Source of the DNA: Solimicrobium silvestre
GTDB taxonomy: Bacteria; Pseudomonadota; Gammaproteobacteria; Burkholderiales; Burkholderiaceae_D
Direction: 5' to 3'
Assembly (NCBI RefSeq): GCF_002976435.1
Contig: NZ_PUGF01000001.1
Span: forward strand, 434,001 to 498,000
DNA: 64,000 bases
The position numbers were made by a program, and so were the translations under genes. Below the pieces are notes generated by a model. It did not search any database. It was not told where the DNA came from and worked only from the letters and a program-made list of their open reading frames with translations. Positions 27,355 through 37,121 of this stretch are shown here, one piece after another; within the stretch, counting starts at the first letter, position 1, and each line of letters begins with the position of its first letter.

Positions 27355-28674
27355 TAGTGTCCGGTTAAAAATCGAATAAATTCAATTGGTTAGCGGTGGG
27401 TGCTGTTTCAGAAATGTAGCCATCGGTCTGAAAGGCGCATGAAATCTGAGTTTTCTCAAAAACGGAGACCGATAAAATCTGTAATAAAGTGTAGGGCGAG
27501 GCGTTCAATTGCAATTCCTTTTTAATAATGGCGATCAGCACATAAGTCGAGATGGCGCACCAGATTTGCGTCTTCACGGCGTTCTCGCTGTTACCCAAAA
27601 AATATTTGATGCGCAAATACTGCTTAATCCATTTGAAGAACAATTCAACCTGCCAACGACTTTTGTACAGCGCCGCAATGGTTGTTGCTGGCAGCGCAGT
27701 ATTGTTCGTCAAAAACACCAACGTCTGACCGGTATCAGCATCTTTGAATCGAATCCGACGCAGAAATTCCGAATATTCTTTCGACTTTATAAAACCCGTT
27801 CAGACAAATGGTTTGGTCACAAATTATTCCCATGTCTTTGTTAACTAGCGCAGAATAAATGCACCTAAAATTCATATTAATTTTGGCCCGAGTTACAAAA
27901 AATGCTCCGGCCTGATGCATGTTGTAGAGCCGTTCAAAATCCAGATAACCTCGATCCATAATGTAGAACGCACCCGCTTCTATCGGCAAAAAATCAAGCA
28001 CCTTCACTTCATGCATTTTTCCATCGCTGATATGGATAAATGCGGGTATCGCCCCTCGCAAATCAAGCAGTGTATGCAGTTTGATTGCAGCTTTGGCCTT
28101 ACGAAACGGAACCCAATCAAACAGCGACAAACACAGGTCAATCGTTGTGGCATCCAATGCATAAACACTGGCATCAAGATCCACCGTCATCGGCGCATCA
28201 GCGTACAACTCTCTGGCTCGTATAATCAATCGCTGAGCCAGCGCATGATAGATTCGCCAGTCACGTTGATTGAGTGCATCAGACAGTGTGGATCGTGCCG
28301 GAATATTCTTCAATCCCATGTGAAACAACTTCGCCCGATTGGCAGTCAGGCAAACTTCAATGTCCCGCAACGACTCACGCCAGGTCAGCTGCGAAAATCC
28401 CATGATCCGAAACAAATCGGCACAACTCAGGGTCTTTACTCCAGCGTCACCACCATGCCGACCGATGATGCGACTGAAATTTTTCCATGGCACGAATTCC
28501 ATAACCTGCGCAAACAGCGTTTTGCCCATGTTCATGCTTAACCCCAAGTTCAATAAACCGGAGATTATCGCAAATGGCAAATTTCAGTTTCAAATCGTGG
28601 ATACCCCTAAATCCGTCAAAACCCGCACCAGCATTAGCTTTGCCGGCTATGACCCTCAATTTAACCGGACACTA
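27355..28674 (-). mobile_element. IS4-family insertion sequence, about 1.3 kb, with frameshifted transposase
   Basis: Perfect 15-bp terminal inverted repeats, TAGTGTCCGGTTAAA, at 27355-27369 and (complement) 28660-28674 bound a transposase gene that fills most of the element. The IS4 family is assigned from the transposase signature. No target-site duplication is visible in the flanks (left flank ends ACGGAGCAG, right flank begins GTGGAATTA), so the insertion is old or one end has been rearranged. Confidence 0.88.
27365..28535 (-). pseudogene. IS4-family transposase, frameshifted
   Basis: The first part (start ATG at 28535, MNMGKTLFAQVMEFVPW, preceded by GGGG) carries the family's first and second catalytic Asp regions (ALDATTIDLCLSLFDW and FYIMDRGYLDFERL). 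The second part, in another frame and ending at 27367, has the IS4 Y-R-E-K signature (YKSRWQVELFFKWIK) with the third acidic residue. The frames join near 27786-27788: removing one A from the AAA in TATAAAGTCG restores GFYKSKEYSEFLRRI. One inserted base therefore probably inactivates the enzyme. Programmed frameshifting is unlikely because this family normally has one ORF. Confidence 0.88.
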
Positions 28675-29001
28675 GTGGAATTAAATATAAAAACATTAAA
28701 TCTATATTCCGAGGGGCATTATTCCATATATATCAAATATGTTGCTTCTTATTAATATCGGATATTCAATGAAATTATTTTCAAAACTAGCAAGATCGCA
28801 TAACGTTGAGGATTTCAGAACGATTTAAATTTTTTAAAAAGTAGCGCAAATGAAAATAGTTTATTTACTCACTACAAAATAAATACTAAATGCAGTCGGA
28901 CATATCCTTAAACATCGCATCAGGATAATTTTGAATGATTATCAAAAAGAAAATAAAAACTACAACCCTAAGTCCAGTAGCCCTATTCGCTTAACGCAAA
29001 C
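28675..29001. other. Intergenic region between the insertion sequence and the tRNA terminator
   Basis: About 330 AT-rich bases with no open frame of note and no repeat that I can identify. It ends in the bidirectional terminator hairpin at 29002-29032. Confidence 0.5.
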
Positions 29002-29032
29002 AAAAAAGCCACGCATATAGCGTGGCTTTTTT
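29002..29032 (-). terminator. Bidirectional terminator after the tRNA-Glu gene
   Basis: A perfect 13-bp stem AAAAAAGCCACGC / GCGTGGCTTTTTT with a five-base loop (ATATA). It starts eight bases after the 3' end of the minus-strand tRNA-Glu gene and gives a U-run in that transcript. Confidence 0.9.
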
Positions 29033-29040
29033 GTTGATAC

Positions 29041-29116
29041 TGGCGTCCCCAAGGGGATTCGAACCCCTGTACTCACCGTGAAAGGGTGATGTCCTAGGCC
29101 TCTAGACGATGGGGAC
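29041..29116 (-). tRNA. tRNA-Glu (anticodon UUC)
   Basis: A 76-nt cloverleaf on the minus strand beginning GTCCCCATCGTCTAGAGG and ending in an encoded CCA. The acceptor GTCCCC pairs with GGGGAC. The anticodon loop CTTTCAC gives UUC, and the T arm GGGGTTCGAATCCCC is canonical. It sits next to a tRNA-Ala gene and the glutamyl-tRNA synthetase gene, all on the same strand. Confidence 0.97.
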
Positions 29117-29310
29117 AAAAATCTGTCCTTGTTACTGACCTGTGCTTCTTACTGCATTTTTTCTCAGCTAACTTTTAACTAGCTCCGAAGCAAGACCGAG
29201 ATTATAGTATGACTTTTTAATCTCTGCAAGAAATAATTTCATATTTCTGCATTTTTCTTACTTCCTCTTCACTTTAATAACTAATATGTGTTTTACATAC
29301 ATCAGTTACT

Positions 29311-29386
<76 letters not shown>

Positions 29387-29517
29387 CTCGCGAAGAAACG
29401 AGACTATAGCAAAACTTGCTGCTGCTTACAAGTTTTTTCTGCGCTTTTTAACCTGCTTGCAATGGCTAGTTAATTTCTCTATTTAGAGTAGTTATGCTGC
29501 GAATGTTATTGAATAAA

Positions 29518-30903
29518 TTAAATACCCTGCAAAATTCTACTCACCACTACATCGCGTCCAAATAACTCCAGCACAGCATCAATTGATGGGGTCTGCAATT
29601 GCCCGGTCACCAGCAAACGCAACGGCATAGCTAGCTGTGGCATTTTTAATCCGTGCGCAGCCAAGGTCGATTTCATTAATGCTGATAGGTCAGCTTTATT
29701 CCATGCAACAGTCGCGCATTGCTCTACAAACGATTGCAATGCCGGACGTACCGCATCGGTTAAGTGTTGTACTAACAAGGCTGCATCTGGTTGCGGTTGG
29801 CGATAAAACAGCATGGCACTATTCGCCAACTCTACTGTGGTATTTGCGCGTTCTTTTAGCAAGCCAATGACCGCATCCAACGGTGGTGCGCCATCAAACT
29901 GAGCGTCTGGCATGGCCGGTTTAACCAAGCCAGCTAAACGAGAATTGTCGGCCAATTTGATGTAGTGATTATTCAACCAGGCTAATTTTTCTGGGTTGAA
30001 TTGCGCTGGCGATTTTGAGAGGTGATCTAAATTAAACCAGCTGCACATTTGTTCCATGCTAAACACTTCATCATCGCCGTGACTCCAACCTAAACGCGAT
30101 AAATAGTTCAGCATCGCTTCGGGTAAATAACCTTGCGCCGGATAATCCATTACGCTAACTGCACCGTGCCGCTTGGATAATTTTTCACCGTCAGCGCCGA
30201 GAATCATCGGTACGTGACCATATTTAGGTAACGTCGCTCCTAATGCCTGCAAAATATTAATTTGGCGCGGCGTATTATTCACATGATCGTCACCACGTAT
30301 CACGTGGGTGATTTGCATGTCCCAGTCGTCGACCGCAACACAGAAATTATAGGTTGGCGTACCGTCCGGACGTGCGATCACCAAATCGTCCATTTCACGA
30401 TTCGCAATCGTGATTTGGCCTTTGACTACGTCATCCCAAGTGACTTCGCCATCCAACGGATTTTTAAAACGAATTACTGGTTTGCGATCAGCTGGAATGC
30501 TTGGCAAAGTTTTGCCAGCCTCTGGCCGCCAGGTTCCGTCGTAGCGCGGTTTCTCACCAATCGCGCGCTGTTTTTCGCGCATCGCTTCGACTTCTTCTGG
30601 GGATGAATAACAATGGTACGCACTACCCGCTGCCAGCATTTCTGCCAACACCGCAGAGTAACGCTCCATGCGCTTCATTTGATAAAACGGGCCTTCGTCA
30701 TGTTGCAAACCTAGCCATTCCATACCTTCAATAATGGCTTGTACTGCTTCTGGCGTGGAGCGCTCTAAATCGGTATCTTCGATACGCAGTACAAAAGTAC
30801 CGCCGAAATGACGGGCAAAAGCCCAAGAGAATAAAGCGGTGCGTGCTCCGCCTAAATGAAGATAACCGGTCGGGCTAGGGGCAAAACGTGTACGAACTTT
30901 CAT
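29518..30903 (-). CDS. gltX: Glutamyl-tRNA synthetase
   Basis: 461 residues, full length for a class I glutamyl-tRNA synthetase. The HIGH-type motif is in [20 protein letters not shown] and the KMSKS-type motif is KLSKRHGAV. Other landmarks are [11 protein letters not shown] and [17 protein letters not shown]. It charges tRNA-Glu in the cytoplasm. The ATG at 30903 ([11 protein letters not shown]) is preferred to a TTG three codons upstream. It lies upstream of tRNA-Ala and tRNA-Glu on the same strand, so the enzyme and its substrate tRNA may share transcription. Confidence 0.97.
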   Translation of the reverse strand: MKVRTRFAPSPTGYLHLGGARTALFSWAFARHFGGTFVLRIEDTDLERSTPEAVQAIIEGMEWLGLQHDEGPFYQMKRMERYSAVLAEMLAAGSAYHCYSSPEEVEAMREKQRAIGEKPRYDGTWRPEAGKTLPSIPADRKPVIRFKNPLDGEVTWDDVVKGQITIANREMDDLVIARPDGTPTYNFCVAVDDWDMQITHVIRGDDHVNNTPRQINILQALGATLPKYGHVPMILGADGEKLSKRHGAVSVMDYPAQGYLPEAMLNYLSRLGWSHGDDEVFSMEQMCSWFNLDHLSKSPAQFNPEKLAWLNNHYIKLADNSRLAGLVKPAMPDAQFDGAPPLDAVIGLLKERANTTVELANSAMLFYRQPQPDAALLVQHLTDAVRPALQSFVEQCATVAWNKADLSALMKSTLAAHGLKMPQLAMPLRLLVTGQLQTPSIDAVLELFGRDVVVSRILQGI

Positions 30904-30985
30904 GGCGTGCAATGTGCTTGTAAATTTTACAAACAGAGTAAAGTGGAAAGCGTCATTGTAACGGGGAAGCTGCCATCCCCGCTAT

Positions 30986-31939
30986 TCAATTTGCAGCAAC
31001 TGGATTTGCCGGATTGGCTTGGTTTGCACCAGCCATTAAAAATTTGTTGGGATTTTGCGGGCGGCCTTTTAATAGCACCTCAAAATGTAAATGCGCACCG
31101 GTGGAGCGCCCTGACGTGCCGATATCGGCCACATGTTGTCCACGTTTTACAATATCGCCAACTTTTGCCAGAATGCGCGAGCAATGCGCATAGCGTGTCA
31201 CTAAATCATTTCCATGATCAATTTCTAACATATTGCCAAATTGGGGGTGGTATTCAGCAGTGATTACCACACCGCCCGCTGCTGCGACAATCGGGGTTCC
31301 CACTGGGGCGGGGAAATCGAGCCCTTCATGAAATGCTTTTTGTCCGGTAAACGGATCTAAGCGCCAGCCGAAACTCGACGAGTTAAAAGTCACGTTAACG
31401 GGTTGCGAAGTAGGTAATAAGCGCGAGCGAACTTTGTATTCCATTAATGTCGTCTCTACCACATTCAGAAAATCTGAGCGACGATCTAAATCGATCGATA
31501 AAGCATCCAGCGTAGTTTGAAATTCAGACATGCTCAACGTCGGCGCATTAGCAGACGGCGCTATGCCTCCGCGTGGTGGCGCATTTTTAAAATTAAACTC
31601 TTCCGGCTTAACACCTGCCAAACCTTGTACACGTTCACCCAAGGCATCCAACTGCATCACTTGTGCCTGCATTTCACCTAGCTTGATCGCCATCTTAGCT
31701 AAATTTTGCTTCATGTATTTTGCTTGTGAATTGCTGTCCGGAGCACTAAATTCAACAGGAAGAAGATTACGAACCGATTCGGAATAGTTAGCCAAACGAA
31801 GGCATAATAGGGAGAGTAAAAAACTGCCCACAACGACCATCAGCGTCAAGCCAAACAATGCCAGGTAAACATGCTTTTGCGTTATTTTGATTGACTTTGC
31901 TCGCGTGAAGCGCGGGTGCATTACAATAATTTGCATCAA
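30986..31939 (-). CDS. M23-family (LytM-type) metallopeptidase, membrane anchored
   Basis: 317 residues. A short cytoplasmic N-terminus and one membrane helix (VYLALFGLTLMVVVGSFLLS, about 24-45) lead into a helical periplasmic region, then a LytM domain with both zinc motifs intact: FHEGLDFPAPVGTP (His and Asp) and GAHLHFEV (HxH). It probably cleaves peptidoglycan cross-bridges or regulates amidases. It is divergent from dciA and next to lpxC, a common betaproteobacterial arrangement. A G/C-rich hairpin (30962-30981) just beyond the stop may end the transcript. Confidence 0.9.
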   Translation of the reverse strand: MMQIIVMHPRFTRAKSIKITQKHVYLALFGLTLMVVVGSFLLSLLCLRLANYSESVRNLLPVEFSAPDSNSQAKYMKQNLAKMAIKLGEMQAQVMQLDALGERVQGLAGVKPEEFNFKNAPPRGGIAPSANAPTLSMSEFQTTLDALSIDLDRRSDFLNVVETTLMEYKVRSRLLPTSQPVNVTFNSSSFGWRLDPFTGQKAFHEGLDFPAPVGTPIVAAAGGVVITAEYHPQFGNMLEIDHGNDLVTRYAHCSRILAKVGDIVKRGQHVADIGTSGRSTGAHLHFEVLLKGRPQNPNKFLMAGANQANPANPVAAN

Positions 31940-31988
31940 TACTCCAGTAACACAGAATCTAAGGTAACTCTAAGGTAACATCGAGCTT

Positions 31989-32507
31989 ATGGCAACACCA
32001 ATGAAAACCAACCGTCCGTCAACCGCTCCGTTTAGGGCCGGCTCTGCGCGCCCAGCGAACAAGGGCAAACCAAGCCAAAGTGTTGAAGTGAATTCACTAT
32101 TGCGTAACCAGCTTGCGCACTTGTGGCCAACTATTAGCAATAACGCTGCATTACAAAAAGAATGTGCGACAGCTTTACCGCAGTTATTTTTATATTGCCA
32201 AGTGCTTCAGCTTGAGGCCGAACAATTAGTACTTGCAGCACCGAATGCGGCACTTGCCAGCAAACTGAAACAGCAGCTTCCAAAACTTCAAACAGCATTA
32301 CAAAAAGCTGGGTGGCAGATTAACGCAATCCGCATTAAAGTACAAGTCACTCTGGCGCTGCATAACGAACCGGCTGAAAAACAATGCCTTTTTTCCGATT
32401 CGGCATTAAAAGCTTTTGACAGCTTGGAAAAGAATTTGGCCGGATCAAAGCACAATGACGAATTACTCGGCGCGCTACGTACGCTGTTGAACCGGCACAA
32501 AAAATAG
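31989..32507 (+). CDS. dciA: DciA-family (DUF721) replicative helicase loader
   Basis: 172 residues. A basic, disordered N-terminus (about 30 residues rich in Pro, Lys and Ser) is followed by a DUF721-type domain: SLLRNQLAHLWPTISNNA, LYCQVLQLEAEQLVLAAPNA, ASKLKQQLPKLQTAL and INAIRIKVQV. DciA proteins help load the DnaB helicase in bacteria that lack DnaC. It is divergent from the M23 peptidase gene (50 bases) and convergent with lpxC, the usual place in Burkholderiales. Confidence 0.85.
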   Translation: MATPMKTNRPSTAPFRAGSARPANKGKPSQSVEVNSLLRNQLAHLWPTISNNAALQKECATALPQLFLYCQVLQLEAEQLVLAAPNAALASKLKQQLPKLQTALQKAGWQINAIRIKVQVTLALHNEPAEKQCLFSDSALKAFDSLEKNLAGSKHNDELLGALRTLLNRHKK

Positions 32508-32539
32508 CTGCAATAATTAGGTAAAAAAACCTCGCCCGA

Positions 32540-33475
32540 TTACGTCGGCAACCACTGTTCGGCGACTTGTTTTAAATAGGAATGTGGTGCTAATTCCATG
32601 CTGTCAAAACTAATAATCTCGTAAGCATCGGGTTGCGCCAGCAAGGCGCGGAGCAGCTGGTTATTCAAACCATGACCTGATTTGTGTGCGCTGTAACTGG
32701 CTAATAAAGGATGGCCGATCAAATATAAATCACCGATCGCATCTAAAATTTTATGACGCACAAATTCATCTTCGTAGCGCAAGCCATCGGCATTTAAAAT
32801 CCGAAACTCATCTAATACAATCGCATTTTCAAACGAACCGCCGCGTGCCAGGCCAATCCCACGCAGGCTTTCCACATCTTGCATAAAGCCGAAAGTACGC
32901 GCTCTTGCCACGTCTTTTACATATGAAACGCTACCGAAATCTACCTCAGCAGTTTGATTTGTGCCATCAACTGCTGGATGATTAAATTCAATAAAAAATT
33001 TTAATTTATATCCATGGTACGGATCTAACCGCGCCCACTTTTCCGTCGCGCCCGCACCTTCCCGCACTTCAACCGGTTTTAAAATACGGATGAATTTTTT
33101 GGCGGCTTCCTGCTCTTCTTTTCCAGCTTGCTGTAACAGGTAGACGAAAGAAGAGGCAGAACCATCCATAATGGGGATTTCTTCCGCGCTCACGTCGATA
33201 TATAAATTATCAATGCCAAGGCCAGCGCAGGCCGACATAACGTGTTCAACCGTGGAAATTTTTACGCCGCCTTGCGTTAAGGTTGACGCCATGCGCGTGT
33301 CGCCAACGCCTAGTGCGGAGGCAGGAAATTCAACGGGAGGATCTAAATCTACGCGCCTGAAAACTATCCCGACATCGATTTCTGCCGGACGCAATGTGAG
33401 TTCTACTTTGGTACCCGAATGCAAACCGACACCGATCGTTTTGGCGATTGTTTTAATTGTTCTTTGCTTTAACAT
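32540..33475 (-). CDS. lpxC: UDP-3-O-acyl-N-acetylglucosamine deacetylase
   Basis: About 311 residues after choosing the ATG at 33475 ([20 protein letters not shown]), the normal LpxC start; an upstream codon at 33562 would add 29 unconserved residues. LpxC catalyses the committed, zinc-dependent step of lipid A synthesis. Visible motifs are [16 protein letters not shown], the zinc site in [20 protein letters not shown] and [12 protein letters not shown]. It follows the dcw cluster and the peroxiredoxin on the same strand. Confidence 0.96.
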   Translation of the reverse strand: MLKQRTIKTIAKTIGVGLHSGTKVELTLRPAEIDVGIVFRRVDLDPPVEFPASALGVGDTRMASTLTQGGVKISTVEHVMSACAGLGIDNLYIDVSAEEIPIMDGSASSFVYLLQQAGKEEQEAAKKFIRILKPVEVREGAGATEKWARLDPYHGYKLKFFIEFNHPAVDGTNQTAEVDFGSVSYVKDVARARTFGFMQDVESLRGIGLARGGSFENAIVLDEFRILNADGLRYEDEFVRHKILDAIGDLYLIGHPLLASYSAHKSGHGLNNQLLRALLAQPDAYEIISFDSMELAPHSYLKQVAEQWLPT

Positions 33476-33829
33476 AATTTCGAGGGTAAATTTTGCTGGT
33501 AAAAATAAGGCGACTGAGCGAAAGATACACCTTTTCACTGACGATATGCCAAAACGAAACAAGAAGTTTCATTTCAGAATACGATAGTATTTATTGAATA
33601 AAACACCTTAATTTGCGAGTAAACAGCTTGGGATTGAAAATATACACCATAAAAATTAGATTTTTATGGTCAGAAATCCCATTAGCTACGTTAAAAAATC
33701 TCAAGAAACAGGGGGAGTATATGAATTTCGTGCTTTATACACGTTTTTTTACTTATAAACCGCTTAATCTGTGTTGAATTGTGAAGTAAAACCAAACACA
33801 GATTAAACGATCGGCACACTATTACAGCA
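33476..33829. other. Intergenic region upstream of lpxC, with a 12-bp inverted repeat
   Basis: About 350 AT-rich bases. The inverted repeat TTAATCTGTGTT (33764-33775) and AACACAGATTAA (33795-33806) is perfect over 12 bp with a 19-base loop. No U-tract follows on either strand, so it is a doubtful terminator of the peroxiredoxin gene and could equally be a regulator site. A plus-strand 18-codon ORF (33721-33777) has a GGGGAG upstream but overlaps the repeat. The lpxC promoter should be here. Confidence 0.5.
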
Positions 33830-34348
33830 TTACGCCAATTGCGCTAACAAAGTTTCAGCATTGGACACTTCAAATTTGCCGCCCTGCTCAACGTTGAGCT
33901 GCTTCACTACACCATCGACCACCAACATCGAATAACGCTGTGAACGCACGCCCATACCGTGCTTACTAAAATCTGCATCTAGCCCTAAAGCGCGACTAAA
34001 GTCAGCATTGCCGTCGCCCATCATACGCACGATATCGGTTGCTTTTTGGTCACGTCCCCAAGCACCCATCACGAAAGCATCATTCACTGAAATACACCAG
34101 ATTTCATCTACGCCAGCCGCTTTTAATTGAGCGGACAAAGCAACATAACCCGGCACATGCTGTGCTGAACAGGTTGGTGTGTACGCACCAGGCAAACCAA
34201 AAATAGCGATGGTTTTACCTTTAGTTAAATCAGCAACGTTAAACGTATTTGGGCCGATGCTGCAAGCACCGCTTGCCACTTCAATGTATTCAGCCAAACT
34301 GCCATTCGGTAATTTGTCGCCAATTTTAATTTGTGCAGTAGTAGTCAT
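33830..34348 (-). CDS. Peroxiredoxin (Prx5 type)
   Basis: 172 residues, a thioredoxin-fold peroxidase with the catalytic motif FGLPGAYTPTCSAQHVPGYV; the peroxidatic Cys is in PTCS. Further landmarks are WCISVNDAFVMGAWG and MGVRSQRYSMLVVDG. It reduces hydrogen peroxide or organic peroxides with a glutathione or thioredoxin partner. A very good ribosome binding site (AAGGAGA) precedes the ATG. It lies between ftsZ and lpxC, the standard Burkholderiales location, but a terminator upstream separates it from the dcw operon. Confidence 0.93.
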   Translation of the reverse strand: MTTTAQIKIGDKLPNGSLAEYIEVASGACSIGPNTFNVADLTKGKTIAIFGLPGAYTPTCSAQHVPGYVALSAQLKAAGVDEIWCISVNDAFVMGAWGRDQKATDIVRMMGDGNADFSRALGLDADFSKHGMGVRSQRYSMLVVDGVVKQLNVEQGGKFEVSNAETLLAQLA

Positions 34349-34390
34349 TACACTCTCCTTGAGTTGAGTTAAATTGAATCTGTATTAAAA

Positions 34391-34422
34391 AAACGCCGCA
34401 AACAGGGCTGTTTGCGGCGTTT
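34391..34422 (-). terminator. Rho-independent terminator of the dcw operon
   Basis: A perfect 14-bp stem AAACGCCGCAAACA / TGTTTGCGGCGTTT with a GGGC loop; a further A-run on the plus strand becomes a U-tract in the minus-strand RNA. It lies about 100 bases after ftsZ and just before the peroxiredoxin start. Confidence 0.93.
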
Positions 34423-34519
34423 ACAGCTAAGGCGCTAGTATGCCTGAGTCTAATTTTATTTGCTGAATGGTCGATTATTCAGTTTCGTATCAACCATTTA
34501 ACTAACGAGTACGATTTGC

Positions 34520-35743
34520 TTAGTCAGCTTGCTTACGTAAAAATGCCGGAATATCGTAAGTTTCCATTCCGTTTTTCTCTAACGCACGTACTGTTTCAGA
34601 AGCAGATTCACGACGCCAGACAGCAGGACCTTTTGGACTATCAAAACCATGCATAGAACCGCTGGTCGTTTGGGTAGTTCCGCCTTGCGCACCATGAGCA
34701 ACATGTCCAACATTAATATTACCGGACATCACAGGTTCATTATTCGTACCAGTGCGCAGCATTGGTGCTTGTTGAACCAACTGGATAGATTTTTTACTAC
34801 GACCCAAACCAGTAGCCACTACTGTTACGCGAATGTTGTCGCCCATGTTATCGTCGTACGCAATACCTTGTGCAATCGACGCGTCAGGTGCAGCAAACGC
34901 ACGCACCGCAGCCATCACTTCACGGATTTCTTTACCTTTTAAGCTGCGACTTGCAGTGACATTCACTAACACACCACGCGCGCCGGATAAATCAATGCCA
35001 TCCAACAGCGGTGAAGCAACGGCTTGTTCCGCCGCGATACGCGCACGATCAATACCGGAAGCAGTTGCGGTTCCCATCATGGCTTTACCTTGCTCGCTCA
35101 TGATGGTTTTTACGTCATTGAAATCGACGTTGATATGGCCTGGAACATTAATGATTTCAGCGATACCGGCAACGGCGTTATTTAAGACATCATCCGCATG
35201 CTGCATCCACTCCAGCATCGTGCCATCTTCGTAAATTTCTTCGAGCTTTTCATTCAAAATGATAATCAGGGAATCGACATGCTCAGACAATGCTTCCAAA
35301 CCGGCATCGGCGATGTCCATGCATTTTTGGCCTTCGTAAGAGAATGGCTTAGAAACCACGGCCACGGTTAACGCGCCTTGTTCTTTAGCGATTTTCGCAA
35401 CGATCGGTGCAGCGCCAGTACCAGTACCGCCGCCCATACCTGCAGCAATAAATACCATGTGCGCGCCGCGCAATGCATCTTCAATACGTGCTTTTGATTC
35501 TTCAGCTAACTGACGACCAACCTCAGGTTTCATGCCAGCACCCAAACCGGTTTCACCAATTTGGATAACGTTGTGCGCATTAGAATGAGCCAGCGCCTGT
35601 GCATCGGTATTTGCGGCAATAAACTCAACGCCGCTCACACCTTTGTTAATCATGTGCTGAACTGCATTTCCGCCAGCACCGCCAACACCCACCACTTTAA
35701 TGATGGTACCTTGCGTAGCATTATCTATCATTTCAAATTCCAT
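34520..35743 (-). CDS. ftsZ: Cell division protein FtsZ
   Basis: 407 residues. Tubulin-like GTPase that forms the division ring. The nucleotide-binding motif AAGMGGGTGTGAAPI and the synergy-loop region DVKTIMSEQGKAMMGTA are intact. The C-terminal peptide YDIPAFLRKQAD is the conserved docking motif for FtsA and other partners. A GGAGG ribosome binding site lies eight bases before the ATG. It is the last gene of the dcw cluster, 144 bases after ftsA, and is followed by a strong terminator. Confidence 0.98.
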   Translation of the reverse strand: MEFEMIDNATQGTIIKVVGVGGAGGNAVQHMINKGVSGVEFIAANTDAQALAHSNAHNVIQIGETGLGAGMKPEVGRQLAEESKARIEDALRGAHMVFIAAGMGGGTGTGAAPIVAKIAKEQGALTVAVVSKPFSYEGQKCMDIADAGLEALSEHVDSLIIILNEKLEEIYEDGTMLEWMQHADDVLNNAVAGIAEIINVPGHINVDFNDVKTIMSEQGKAMMGTATASGIDRARIAAEQAVASPLLDGIDLSGARGVLVNVTASRSLKGKEIREVMAAVRAFAAPDASIAQGIAYDDNMGDNIRVTVVATGLGRSKKSIQLVQQAPMLRTGTNNEPVMSGNINVGHVAHGAQGGTTQTTSGSMHGFDSPKGPAVWRRESASETVRALEKNGMETYDIPAFLRKQAD

Positions 35744-35887
35744 TGCATGTTCCTCCAGGTTGGCAGTTCCTAGTCATTAATCATCACATTACTTCACATT
35801 GTCACGACTAACGACTAAACACTGCATTGTGCACAACATTATAAATTGATCACTCCATTTTTACAGTAAATTTTCTGTAAGAAATAG

Positions 35888-37120
35888 TTAAAAAGTCCCA
35901 AAAAACCACTCTTTCATGCGCTGCCAAACTGCCTTTGCTGAACCTTCTTGACGCGACACTAAATGCCCGCGTAAATACTGCTTCTTTGCTTCCAACAACA
36001 ACCCTAACACTGTCGAATAACGCGGGCTACGAACCACGTCGGATAACTGTCCCTGATATTCCGGCATGCCGATACGAGTCGGCTTCAAAAAGATATCTTC
36101 CGCCATCTCAACCATGCCCGGCATCATGCTACTACCACCGGTCAACACCACGCCGGAAGACAATACATCTTCATAGCCTGATTCACGAATTACCTGATGC
36201 ACAAAAGCGAATAATTCTTCTACTCGCGGCTCAATCACTGCAGCCAACGCCTGGCGCGACATGGAGCGCGGCTCGCGGTCACCAAGACCAGGCACTTCCA
36301 GCGTTTGCGCAGGATCAGCCAACGTTTGTTTGGCGACACCAAAACGAATTTTTATCTCTTCCGCTTCGGCGGTTGGCGTGCGTATCGCCATGGCGATGTC
36401 ATTGGTGATCTGGTCGCCGGCAATCGGTATCGTGACGGTGTGACGGATCGCACCTTCGCTAAACACCGCAACGTCGGTCGTGCCGCCACCGATATCAATC
36501 AACACTACGCCTAATTCTTTTTCATCCAAGGTCAGCACCGCATCTGCCGATGCCATCGGTTGCAGAATTAAATCGGCTACTTCCAAACCGCAACGACGCA
36601 CGCATTTCACAATATTTTGTACCGCCGATACCGAGCCGGTCACGATGTGTACTTTGACTTCCAAACGGATTCCGCTCATACCGATCGGTTCTCGCACATC
36701 GTCCTGATTATCAACAATAAATTCTTGCGGTACGGTGTGCAGCAATTGCTGATCGGTGGAGATATTAATCGCTTTAGCGGTTTCTATTACACGTGACACA
36801 TCCGCAGCGGTCACCTCTTTATCTTTAATCGCCACCATGCCGCGTGAATTAATGCTGCGAATATGGCTTCCCGCAATGCCGGTATACACATTTCTAATTT
36901 TGCAGTCGGCCATTAATTCGGCTTCTTCAAGAGCGCGCTGAATAGATTCAACAGTAGCTTCAATATTAACAACCACGCCTTTTTTCAGACCTTTGGATTC
37001 ATGCTGCCCAAGACCGATCACTTCATGCCTTCCGTCTGGCATCACTTCAGCCACAACGGCAACCACTTTAGAGGTTCCGATATCTAAACCAACGATCAAA
37101 TTTTTTGCATCTTTTGTCAT
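35888..37120 (-). CDS. ftsA: Cell division protein FtsA
   Basis: About 410 residues, actin-like ATPase that tethers FtsZ to the membrane. Landmarks: NLIVGLDIGTSKVVAVVAEV (phosphate 1), VVLIDIGGGTTDVAVFSEG (phosphate 2), GVVLTGGSSMMPGMVE (adenosine motif) and a C-terminal amphipathic helix (KAVWQRMKEWFFGTF) for membrane attachment. The ATG at 37120 is chosen because it starts right after the ftsQ stop (one base apart) and has GAAG upstream; an earlier codon at 37147 would read into ftsQ. Confidence 0.97.
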   Translation of the reverse strand: MTKDAKNLIVGLDIGTSKVVAVVAEVMPDGRHEVIGLGQHESKGLKKGVVVNIEATVESIQRALEEAELMADCKIRNVYTGIAGSHIRSINSRGMVAIKDKEVTAADVSRVIETAKAINISTDQQLLHTVPQEFIVDNQDDVREPIGMSGIRLEVKVHIVTGSVSAVQNIVKCVRRCGLEVADLILQPMASADAVLTLDEKELGVVLIDIGGGTTDVAVFSEGAIRHTVTIPIAGDQITNDIAMAIRTPTAEAEEIKIRFGVAKQTLADPAQTLEVPGLGDREPRSMSRQALAAVIEPRVEELFAFVHQVIRESGYEDVLSSGVVLTGGSSMMPGMVEMAEDIFLKPTRIGMPEYQGQLSDVVRSPRYSTVLGLLLEAKKQYLRGHLVSRQEGSAKAVWQRMKEWFFGTF

Positions 37121-37121
37121 A

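Noticed and set aside
27365-28580. Programmed frameshift in the transposase
   Set aside because: IS4-family transposases are normally single ORFs, and removal of one A restores the expected reading, so an ordinary inactivating insertion is more likely.
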